The notes under the pieces are model-generated. The model was not told the DNA's origin and made no database searches. It was given only the letters and a program-made list of their open reading frames with translations. A stretch of 64,000 nt of DNA from Bacteroidales bacterium (lineage in GTDB: Bacteria > Bacteroidota > Bacteroidia > Bacteroidales > F082). Below, one piece after another: positions 42,481 through 53,200 of this stretch (position 1 is the first letter of the stretch; each line of letters begins with the position of its first letter). Position numbers and translations under genes: made by a program. The stretch spans positions 434,001-498,000 of the forward strand of contig JAFXLL010000010.1 in NCBI GenBank assembly GCA_017531225.1. The letters are read 5' to 3'.

Positions 42481-43338
42481 TCATTCAAACTTACGGTGAA
42501 CCAATTCGAGCAACCTCTTGTAGGCCTCGTTGTTGCTGTTCCATTGCAGCTCTACACGGAGCTCGTTCATGTAGACCAATGCGCCGTTCAAGGTCTTCAG
42601 GTCGTTGAGGTTGTCTATCGATTTGTTGTATTTTTCCATGCTGCCTCCAAACAGCTCGTTCACCAGCAGGAACTTGTCGTTGATGCCTATAGCGGAACGC
42701 AGGTCGTTGAGGCTGTCGTGTTGGTATTTGTCGGCCAAGCTCTGTGGGATGGTCATTTCAATCTCATCGCCCGTGGTGTACACTGAAGGATTCTCCTCTT
42801 CAACAGGGGCTTCATCTTCGTCCGAAGGCTCAAAGTTCAGGATAAAGCCAAGGTCATCAACGTTATTGTGAGGAACTTCAGCGGGTTTCTCCTCTATGGG
42901 TTTCTCCTCCTCCACATCTTCCACCTCTTCTTCAAAGTATGCATCTTCATTTTCTTCCACCAAGGTATCTTCCTCTTCTTCAACGAACCTTAGCTCCTCC
43001 TCTGGTTCTGGTTCTTCTTCAACGAATGTTGGCTTCTCTTCCTCGGGTTCGGGTTCCTCTACCATCGGCTCTGGCTCTTCTTCAGCCATTGGTTCCTCCG
43101 TAGCCATGACGAAGCTGTTGATTAAGGATTCCTCATCAATTGCCTCTGGACTACCTCCAAGGTCGATCGAACACATCTTGTCATAAATTGTATGGGTACG
43201 ATTCATCATCACATCCAAGTCAAGGAGGCCCACAGCTTTCTCATTTCGGAGAAGAAAATCCACTTGCTTATGTAACAAACTGATTTCGTGTTTTATAGAA
43301 AGCAACATGTCTTTTTGCTCATTGAAATTGTCATTCAT
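42481..43338 (-). CDS. Acidic coiled protein of unknown function
   Basis: 285 residues from the ATG at 43338. An N-terminal helix (MLLSIKHEISLLHKQVDFLL) looks like a coiled coil. A middle region (about 75-190) is dominated by Glu/Pro runs of the PEPEEE type. The C terminus is a folded-looking helical domain with LNDLRSAIGINDKFLLVNEL and a repeat of short helices, a module I have seen in Bacteroidetes hypothetical proteins. It directly precedes rsmI (4-base gap) and is divergent from tdk. The function is unknown. Confidence 0.8.
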   Translation of the reverse strand: MNDNFNEQKDMLLSIKHEISLLHKQVDFLLRNEKAVGLLDLDVMMNRTHTIYDKMCSIDLGGSPEAIDEESLINSFVMATEEPMAEEEPEPMVEEPEPEEEKPTFVEEEPEPEEELRFVEEEEDTLVEENEDAYFEEEVEDVEEEKPIEEKPAEVPHNNVDDLGFILNFEPSDEDEAPVEEENPSVYTTGDEIEMTIPQSLADKYQHDSLNDLRSAIGINDKFLLVNELFGGSMEKYNKSIDNLNDLKTLNGALVYMNELRVELQWNSNNEAYKRLLELVHRKFE

Positions 43339-43360
43339 ATCCGAATAATATTTAATTTTG
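43328..43360 (+). promoter_or_regulatory. Sigma-ABfr promoter of tdk
   Basis: TTG (43328-43330), 22 bases, TAATTTTG (43353-43360), 31 bases before the tdk ATG (43392). Confidence 0.65.
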
Positions 43361-43391
43361 CTAAAATACGAAGAATTAAAATACTGCAGGC

Positions 43392-43997
43392 ATGTTTCTT
43401 GAAAAAGATTATCGCAATAAGTCACAAGGCTGGATAGAAGTCATCTGTGGATCGATGTTTTCGGGCAAGACCGAGGAATTGATCAGGCGTTTGAAACGGG
43501 CAAAGATCGCCAAACTGAAGGTGGAGATTTTCAAGCCGGGCGTTGATACTCGTTATAGCGAAGAGGATGTGGTATCACACAACGCTACCGCGTTGCACTC
43601 CATCCCTGTTGAAAACGCCACGCAAATCTTGCTTTACGCCAACGATGTGGACGTCATTGGCATCGACGAGGCTCAGTTTCTCGACGACGAGTTGCCCGCG
43701 GTCTGCCAGCAACTGGCCAACAACGGCGTTCGTGTTATCATTGCGGGATTGGACATGGACTTCATGGGCAATCCTTTTGGACCCATGCCTAAACTGATGG
43801 CCATCGCTGAAGATGTCACCAAGGTTCATGCCATCTGCGTACGTTGTGGTGCACCAGCGCAATTCTCGCACCGCACCATTGCTGGCGACAAACTTGTCGT
43901 TCTCGGTGAAACCGAAAGCTACGAGCCCCTTTGCCGGTCCTGCTATAATAGTTTGATGATGAATTCAGAAGACAGAATTCAGAAGACAGAAGATTAA
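43392..43997 (+). CDS. tdk: Thymidine kinase (type II)
   Basis: 201 residues. Walker A loop [16 protein letters not shown], the lasso-domain zinc ligands [11 protein letters not shown] and CRSCY, the GIDEAQF catalytic segment and [11 protein letters not shown]. It phosphorylates thymidine in the salvage pathway. The final residues ([11 protein letters not shown]) are encoded by a heptamer repeat and are not part of the conserved fold. The TAA stop overlaps the stop of the convergent small gene. Confidence 0.96.
   Translation: MFLEKDYRNKSQGWIEVICGSMFSGKTEELIRRLKRAKIAKLKVEIFKPGVDTRYSEEDVVSHNATALHSIPVENATQILLYANDVDVIGIDEAQFLDDELPAVCQQLANNGVRVIIAGLDMDFMGNPFGPMPKLMAIAEDVTKVHAICVRCGAPAQFSHRTIAGDKLVVLGETESYEPLCRSCYNSLMMNSEDRIQKTED
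43966..43993 (+). repeat. Heptamer tandem repeat at the 3' end of tdk, type CAGAAGA (4 units)
   Basis: Units CAGAAGA, CAGAATT, CAGAAGA, CAGAAGA encode the end of thymidine kinase. A related, inverted set at 43998-44030 encodes the end of the small secreted protein on the other strand. Confidence 0.82.
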
Positions 43998-44008
43998 CTT
44001 CTGTCTTC
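43982..44008. terminator. Perfect hairpin centred on the shared stop codons of tdk and the small gene
   Basis: GAAGACAGAAG (43982-43992) and its exact complement (43998-44008) flank a 5-base loop ATTAA that holds both stop codons (TTA/TAA, 43994-43997). It is a plausible bidirectional transcript end, although the T-run is interrupted (CTTCTTCTGACTGCTTTTC). Confidence 0.6.
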
Positions 44009-44266
44009 CTTCTTCTGACTGCTTTTCTTCTTCAAGAGATAAGCTCCCCCAAGCCCAACCAATAACCATAGGCCATTTCCAATGGGTGCGTATTCCCATT
44101 GGTCGTATGTCACATTCTGAACAGGCACCATCACTCCGAATCCAGGAGTTGCTGATCCGGCGCGGGGATTGATCCCCACGTCTTCCTCGGTGAGGATCAT
44201 TTGACCAAATGCGGGGGTGATGATCAAACTCAAGATTATCACTAATATGGAACAAAGCTTCTTCAT
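43994..44266 (-). CDS. Small secreted protein with C-terminal PIGNG-hydrophobic-lysine tail
   Basis: 90 residues. Signal peptide ([22 protein letters not shown]), a 40-residue mature part ([33 protein letters not shown]), then [19 protein letters not shown] followed by KKKSSQKK. This tripartite end (short motif, one hydrophobic helix, basic residues) resembles C-terminal sorting or anchor signals. It starts 11 bases after the stop of the giant repeat protein on the same strand, so it is probably the next gene of that transcript. Its last residues come from the heptamer region. I do not recognise a family. Confidence 0.75.
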   Translation of the reverse strand: MKKLCSILVIILSLIITPAFGQMILTEEDVGINPRAGSATPGFGVMVPVQNVTYDQWEYAPIGNGLWLLVGLGGAYLLKKKSSQKKEDRS

Positions 44267-44277
44267 GGGGCTTAAGT

Positions 44278-47200
44278 TTAATAAATCACTATCTTTTGAG
44301 TTTTCACGTTATTGCGGTCTTTCACCAAGCGCAACAGGTAAGTGCCTGCCGCAACATGATCGAATGACACGTGGTTGTGTCGGCTGTTCATGCTATAGGA
44401 GTGGAGGACGCGTCCAGTCACATCGATGAGCTCTAACTGGCCATTACCCTTGATGACCCACTGGGTACCGTCGAAGAATGCGAAGTCTTCATCGTCAGCA
44501 TCAATATTGATTGGGTTATCCAGTTCAAACACGATGTAGAAGCGCGCGGCGTAGTCGGCGACATGACCGGTGAAGCTGTAACTGTTGCCAGTGAGCATGT
44601 TGTATTCAGTACCGGTAATGTTATCGATGAGCAGCATCTTCTTGCAGGTGCCATTATAGGTATTCCAAGTCAAAGTAAAGTTACCATCTTCAGGTGTCTT
44701 GAAGAACAGCGGGACCTTCTTCGTACCGACAGGTGTGAAGAGCAAGCTGTAGTTCTTGTCGCCCATGTGGGTATAGAGTTTGAAGTCGGAGTTCTGTAGG
44801 TTATCCACCTTTTCCACACCGCCCAACTCTGGACGAGCCAACTCAACAATAGCCAAGTCGCGGTTGCCCTTTTCGTCTCTGGCTGTGATGTCAACCACTG
44901 GGTAATCTATCTTGTTAGCAACTACGCCACGAAGATAAGATCCTTCTTCCTTGGTTGTACCTGCCATTGACGGGGTAATCTCCATATCCATGGTGATGGA
45001 ATCAGCCACATGCGGTCTGTACAGCACGAAGAAGCCTTGGTGCGGGTGCAAGTACCGTGAAGGTATCTCTGGGTTCGTTGATGCCGTAGGCGTGTAAGGT
45101 GCATAGACACCCATATCGGCATCATAGATGTAGAAGTACTTCAAGGTATCATTCTCCGCTGTGGTGTTTCCAGGACGGATGTTGTGGGCGGCTACCTTAT
45201 CCAAGTCGAGGTAAGCCTGATACGGGTTACCCACCAAGTTGCTACCCTTGTTGTAGGAAGCAATCTGACCAGGTTGATCCTCAGGAGCTAACGCCGTCAC
45301 AGGGATGGAAACCTTATCTCTATTGAGTGTACCGGTGTTGGAGAGGTAGCTATTCTCAGAGATGGCCATCATGTAACCCTTAGCCGGAACGAGGTTGAGT
45401 TCGTTGTCATACGCAATCGGAGCATGCGGATAGTCGTAATGAGCATGGCTATTGCTGTTACGCTTGAAGTTGATCCAGTGGTACTGAGGCTCAAAGTAGC
45501 TGTAGAAGTCCCACTTGACTACGGTATCCGAGATGGTATCAATGCTGTTTGGCATGTAGCTGTTCAACACATCCACCACCTGACCTTCGTCAAAGGTCCA
45601 CCAATAGTTCTGCGTCGTGTCGTTGTAGTAGATGCCCAACGGAGCGTTGCTCAACGGCGATGACAACAGGTGCCAGTCGTATTCCAAGAGGGTTGACACT
45701 TCGGTCTCATGGCTGTAGCTGGTAGCATGACGGCATGAGTTGTCGAAGGTGACACCCGTCGTGGTATTGTTGAAGTCGGTGCTTCCGGCTTTCTGCATCA
45801 GCACGGCATCTTCGTTGAGGAACACATTCACCTCGTCGTCAGGCACATTTTCAACCTCGACGGCAGTGCCATAGAGGAACATGCTCGACTGGGCGTCCAG
45901 CTTGTTGGTGGTATCCAACAGGAAGTCGAAGTCCTTGCTGTAACGCAGGAAGGCAATGTCGTCAACCACAGCGATGGCGCTGTCCGTCTTGAAGGCCAAC
46001 ACCGGCAAGTCGTTGTTGATCTTTTCGGTGGTCGGACGGAACCAAGGTGCCGGATCAGTCAAACCTGCTGGGTTGGTAGCCACCCATTGGTTAAGGGTAC
46101 TCAACAAACCAGGCCATCTAAATGCATGCTTATTGACATAGACGGTGTCGGCGGAGAAATGAGCATTGTTCACTGATTCTCCAGTTTCCAAGGTCACCAA
46201 ATTGTCCTTATACATATAACCGAAGTCCTTACGATCCAACACATCGCTGTAAGTACCATGACCCTGAGGTGCTGTACCATAAGAATAGTAGTTATTGCTG
46301 TTGCTATAGCATTCCTTGATATTTCCTGCTACGGCTTCGTTCTTATAAGCGATGGAAGGCACACTGGCTTCAACAACGGAGTAGCAGTTCTCCACATGGC
46401 CTTCGGCACGGTTGATACCCACCAAACCACCTATGGTGTCGGCAGCGCCTTCGTTGTCCACGATGAAGTTGCTGTAGGAGTTGTAGAGGTTACGGGCGTT
46501 GTCGCCAACAAGACCGCCAACCACAGTAGCGTTGGAAAGCGTATGGAGCGTGTCGAGGGCGAAGCTGGAGTGGATGGTGACGGCATCCTCAGACTTACCA
46601 ACCAAGCCGCCCATCGTCTTGGTAACTTCGGCACCTTCCAAGTAACCGGCGCTCTCGCAATTGCTCAGCGCGCCACTGTTCATGTTACCCACGAGGCCGC
46701 CCAAGTTGATAGCCTTACCTCTAAAGAACTCAACATTAGCCTGCAAGTTCTTGATGGTAGCGCCATTGGTGCTGCCAAACATACCCTTGTCAGGGAAGGA
46801 GAGGGCGCTGTGAACACCGGAGACCATGTAGCCATCACCATTGAAGGTACCTCTATAGTTATTGGCAGTGTCGCCAATCGGCACCCAGATGTAACGGCTC
46901 ATGTCGACATCCTTGGTAAGAGTGAAGTTGGTGGCCGGAGCCGCGGTTTGTCCGTTGTAGCCATTGACCACAGAGATAGCCCAAGCCAACTCTTCAGGTG
47001 TGTCAATTTCACTTGCATTGTAACTTGCAGGAGCTGATGTCACCTGGTTCACCCAAGTCTTCGCGAAGTAGAGCTTACGCAGATAGTTGACGTCGCCGTT
47101 GTATTCCCTCAGCGGATACTCAATCAAACCATAATGTTGCAACTCATCATAGACGATCTGGCCTGGAGCGTAGCTACCGAAGGTTCGCAAGTTGTTTCCA

Positions 47201-50200
47201 TAGGAGATGTTCTCGGTCAGGACCACAGGCATGTAGTCTTGATCTTCCCATGCGGTCTTGGTGACACCCACACGTGCTGTGTCGGCCAAGGCAACGTAGG
47301 TACCCTCGGTTGAACCCAACTTGATCATTGTGAGATAATCTCTCAGATACACGTTTTCAGGAATGGTATCCACAACCACAGCCTTGCTGTTGTTCACTCT
47401 CACGTGCTTGTTGGTGTTGACCATCACATCGTCCGACACGACCATGGTACCGTTTCCGGCGATATAGGCAGCGCCGCCGTTGTGAACGCCGAGCGAATCT
47501 CCATACATGCTATCTCTGACGTAGTTGTACTCAATGTAAGCATGCTGGCTGATCTTGACTGTACCTTCTGTCTCGATGTTGAAAGCACCGCCGTGGCCGT
47601 TACGGTTGAAGTTGTTTCTCAGAGTCGTCTGATGATACTTACCATCAACAGTCAAGGTGGCTCCCGGCTCAACGTTGAACATTGGGGCGTTAGAGATGAC
47701 GTGTGGTGCCACCTCAACTACTGAACCGACTGCACCGGAAGTGCCAGGATATCCCTTCATTTCCTTCAACTGATAAGCTCCATCGATGTAGGCTGAGGAG
47801 ATGTTCATGTTTGTCTCCACATCCACCAAAGTACCTTTATAAGCTGGATTTTCCTTATAGAAGTCATCGGTGGTGTAGGTCGTGAAGTAAGGATCGGGGT
47901 TGGTGAGAGACTGAGCCACAGTGTTGTAAGCCAAGTGTCCACCAGGATAACGGAAAATCTTCAGCTGGGTGTAAGGAGTGCCCCAGTCAAGGGTACCTGA
48001 TGGGGTATTGGCTGTGACTTTGTTGACGATGTAGATCGAGTCAACAGGTTCATAGTCCTCAGCGAAATACAGGATACCTGCCAAGCTAGGTTGTGCAGCG
48101 TCAGGATACTTACCGCTATACATCACGTTGCCGTTGACACCGTCAATATAGAAGCCTTTACCCTTACCGCGGCGCAGCACATGAATGTAGAAATGCGTAG
48201 TATCAGGCTTCGACGTATTGCTATAGTTGTCGAAGACCATGGTGAGCTTCACCGTACCCATTTCGCCATTACCATCAATACCCACATTCTGGTCACTGTC
48301 ATAATGCAGGTCGAAGTCGAACGAGATGGGGTCAACAGCCTTGGTGGAACCTAAGGTAATATCGACGTCTGAGTTCTTGTACAGACCGATGTCAATCGTG
48401 TCGACGTTATCAACGGATTCTATCCAGCCGTTTACGTTGTCAACGTTACGTGAACGATAGAAGGTCATACCCACAAAGTCACTGGTGGGGGTATGGTTCG
48501 GATATGGCTCACCCGAAACCAAGGTATTGGCATTAAACGCTGTATGTCCTTCAAGATGTTGTCCAGTAGTATCATTGGGGAACCACTCCACTTTCTTCAA
48601 AGTCCAGGTGGACTTCCCAGCAGTGCCCGCCAACGTGTAGTTAGGCAGCAACACCTTTGTCTTGTAGATATCGTGCTTGTTGCCCGAACCTGGGGCATGG
48701 GTCATCATGGCGTAGGTCTTCACGTCATTGTCCTGCGTGATCAAGGTAGAGGTTACAATCTCAATGTTGAGGGTTACCTCATCCGTCACAGTTCCACCAA
48801 CCACCTGTTGCAATGTGATGGAAATAGGATCCCATGAGTGGTTGCTATTGACATTGTTGGAGTGGGTCAGCAGGAAGTCAATCTGCGGAACATCACTGCC
48901 ATCGTTGGTATTCCAGTGGTTGGCTAACAATCCAGCATTGGCATCGTTGCAGAGCAACAATTGCTTGTTACCGACTCCTGCCAAACCACCAGCCGGGATA
49001 GCTGTCAGACCGAAGACGTTGTTCGGGTAGCCAGTCATGAAGGTTTGTTGACTTGCAAGAGCATGGTCGTTAGCAGCAAGGTCATAAACAAATCCAGCGT
49101 TATAGTTCATCCATTTAGGTGTGGCCCCTATTGTGTCTTGCATACCTGCATTCACAGTAAAGATCTCTGTACCATAGTTGATGTCAGCAATGCCACTGTT
49201 TTCTTTATTCTTGATCTGGTAGTATGCGCCTGAGCCAGCCTTAGGAGGTAACTTCACGGTACCAACGTAGTATGAGAAACCGTTCAATTGATCAGGAACA
49301 GCAATGGCATGAAGTACAAGGTCCAACATACTCTGGCCTCCCTGGTCTCTGAAACGCCACACTCTGAAGAACGGGTCACCACCACGCTGTTCAGGTGTGT
49401 GGTTTTCGTAAGGCATCTGGATAAACGGTCCGGTATGTCCGAAAGCTGCACTACCGCCATTAACATTGTAGGTGTTAAGCGTGTTACGGTAGCATACGAA
49501 ACCGCCGTCTTCCTGGTGATCGTACTGGGCATAGGTGGGGCTGATGATGTTTCCTTCATCCTCACTTTGCTTGGGTCGAGCGTAAGCGAAGGCGTTGTAC
49601 ACACCATCGGTCATCAAGTGGAAGAATCCCTCTAATTCACCGTACTCAGTAGAAGTATCATAAGTGTTCTTAGTGGTGTACGAAACAGTGACGTAACCAC
49701 CCTTGTTAATACGAATCTTATTCTCTTTGTTGGCAACCTGCGTGCTAGCAACCGGGATAAGGTCTCCGTATTGAACCACCTGATATCTAGGAACGTCAGG
49801 ATACTGGCCGTTGCACAGATTTTCACTGAAATTACTGCGGAGAGCACCAACCTGTCCATGTTTCGGGTTACCGATGTTGTCGATAGGTTTGTCAACAAAC
49901 AGCGAGCTACCGTTCACCACACGCAAGTCGTTGAAGATGTTGTAGACAGAGTACTTCTCGGTGATGCCGCTGACGCTCACGATGCCGCGTCCTTCAAAGC
50001 GGATGTGTGCTGATTCGAGAATCAAGCTGTCCGCATACTGGATGGACTGCAGTATACGTGTGGCACCCGTGTACGGTTCAGGATCATCCTCAGTCGGCGT
50101 ATGGGCAATGTCGCTACCATAGTTACGAACCACAATCTGCTTGCCGTTCTTACCACCGTTGTTCATGGTTCCGCAGCCAAACAGTGAGGAACTGGTGAGG

Positions 50201-53200
50201 TTCATGTAGTTCTTGGAGTCAGTCGGCGCTGTGGTATGCTCTGTGTCGTAACCGAAACCATCAAGATAGATATCTGAACGTCCGGTGATGGTGGTTGAAT
50301 CGCTGAACACACCGCCGATAATTTCATAAGTACTGAAGTCAGCGCCTGCCCACACATCACGTTGGATGATCAGGTTCTCGTGGTTGTTGTAGAAGTCATA
50401 GTTGTATGGGTCGGTAGCACCTGTGGTAGCGGTGTGATGTGGAGCGTTCATGATGGCGTTGAGGCCGATGAACACGTAGGTGGAGCCATAGGTCTTGCCA
50501 TGGTCGCCTGCACCAAACACGTGGTTGTCGTCATAACCGCCGCTGTAGTTCACCACACTGACCGTTTCCATGGTGTTGTTGTTGATGAAGTCAGCAGGAT
50601 GAGGCTCCAGTGCGTCATCGGCATTGAAGCTACCGCCGTAAACGCTACCCAACACAGAACCACTACGCATGTTCACCATACGTCTGCCGTAGCCGTGAAT
50701 ATGATCACGCTGGCCGTAAGCACCGCCAAACACGTTCTCATTGACCGTACCGCCGCTGACGTTGACGTACGACTCAGCGTAGTTGATACCCAACTCACCA
50801 CCGCCGTACACGCTCTTTTCAACGGTACCACCATTAAGGTTCACCGTACAGGTACCCATTACACGTCCAGAGATGGTGTCGTTGGTGTAATAAGGCTCAC
50901 CCCAGATACCTTCACCACCGCCAAACACACTACCTCTGATGATAGTAGTACCAGTAATGTTCACCTCAGTGCTATGGATCAACTGAGCGTTCTTATGGTC
51001 AGTACCCACCTGGCCGTGCTCACCACCGCCGAACACATCCTTCTTAATCTGTGCGCTGTCAATGTTAACCTTGGTGTAGGAACAGAAAGCGAACTTCTTG
51101 AAGTCGTAATCCGTAATGGTATCACAGTTGGGCAAACCTCTCGATCCACCGTAGACACAGCCGCCGAAGCTTCCATCAGTGTTTTCTCCGATGACAGCAT
51201 CCTTGTTGATGTTGACGGTGACACAAGTTGAGTCGATGGGGCAGTCATAGTTTTGGAAGATACGCGGAGGACCAACCGTGGCCAAGTTACCGCCGCCATA
51301 CACATTGCGGTGGATGATACCGCCGTTGATGTCGATATTGGCGAAGTGGGTCACCGAACCTGCTATGCTGCAGTAGTGCAGAATGGTGTCAATCTCGCTG
51401 GTGGATGGATTCAGTTCGTAGGTCTCATACTGGCCGATACCTGATCCAGCGCCAAACACGTTACCACGTGAAGTCCAGTAGATCGTATCGGGGTTCATGC
51501 TACCAACAGCACTGGCTTCAGTACCGCCGTAGTCCACGCCGATCTCACCACTGTTGACCACGGTGTTGGCATCCCAGCGGACGTGACCATCCTGGGCACC
51601 GCCATACACTGAGCCGTAGAGGTGAATGTCGTCGTTATTGCCGCCCTTGGTACCGATGGTAACATGCGTATGGTTGGTGTAGCCTAAGAAGTCCTCAGGG
51701 CAGTATTGTAAGCGTGGGGTGAGCGTGCGTGGCACGTCGGGCACAGCAATGCCTCGGCAACCACCGAACACCGAGCCGTAAGGCACGTTGTCCTTGAACA
51801 CATCCCCAGGCTTACTACCGTTGAGGTAACCTATCGTACCCTTGGTAATAGTGACGTAGGCATGACCGCTGTTACGCATGTAATCCCAGTCATCAGCATT
51901 GGCAATACACTCGCCGTAGCCAGTCTGGCTGTAGTCGCCCACGCCGCCAGCGTAGTTACCTTTACCAATAGAAGCTAAGTTACCGCCGCCGAATACACTG
52001 CGCACCACATAGCCGCCATTGATGTTGACGTAGGTATTGCCATACACCTTACCGGCGGTGATGCTGTAAATCGTAGCAAGTGAGTCTGCAGGATCTGTAT
52101 GAGGAGTGTTAATCTTCCAGATCATCGTCTCATAGGTATCCTTACCCTTACCACCGCCATACACAGCATGACCGACGAGGCCGTTGGTGAGGGTGACACG
52201 GGTATCGTTGTTGACATGGCCGTTTTCACCACCGCCGTACACAGCACCGGTGACACACTCTTTCCTGTTTGCAGCTGTTGTGTCTTTATAGTTGTCTGGA
52301 GTGGCAGCATTGGCAGCACCGAAGTCGATGTTGATCACCGTATTGTTGGTGTTAGCGCACTGAGCCATCTCGAAACGGTCGCCAGCAAGACCCTTACCGC
52401 CGCCGTAGATGTCTCCGTTGTCCGCTCTGGCATCCTTGATTTCCTTTTCGGTCAACTCATGGTTGTCAGCCAATGAATACGGGTTGCCAGCGTCGTTCCA
52501 CGGACCCATGTAGTCCTTACCGGTGATACCGATACGGCCTCCGGTGACATTGATGGTGTCAGCACCGGTATGGGTAGCGTAACTGAAGAAGTAAGGCCAG
52601 CTGATGTTGAAGGTGGTGTCGGTTACAGAACCTTCTGGGTGTTCAGGGTGCTTGGCGATACTGTCAATGGTACCCACGGAGGCCAATTCGCCGCCGCCGT
52701 ACACGCTCTTCTGGATCCAGCCACCGCTGATGTCGATCTTGGTATTGCCTTTCACACGGCCTGCCCATTCCATTGGGGTTACGTCAACGAAGGTTTCCAC
52801 AAGGTTGCCTCCAACATCTTCAATGACTCTGAGTTTACCGATGTTGGTAGTGTCACTACTACCGTAGCCGCCGCCGAACACATCGCGCCAGATGGTACCA
52901 CCTTCAACGAGGACAGTGGCAGTCTCGTCAACAGTACCAAACTCACCACCGCCATACACACTACCTTTGATGACTGCGTCGCCTCTGACGGTCAGGTTGG
53001 TCTTCTTCACCTTGGCCAAGTTAGGCCAGATGGGGTTGACATCACCGTTGAGCAAGGTGATACGTCCCATACTTCCGGTAAACACGTTACCGCCAATGAA
53101 ACGTTTGCTGAAGTCGGTATGATGGACGGCTTCGTAGTCGTTGCCGATGACACCGCCACTGATGTCGACGTTGACGATACCGTGCTCGTTGCCGTCTTGC

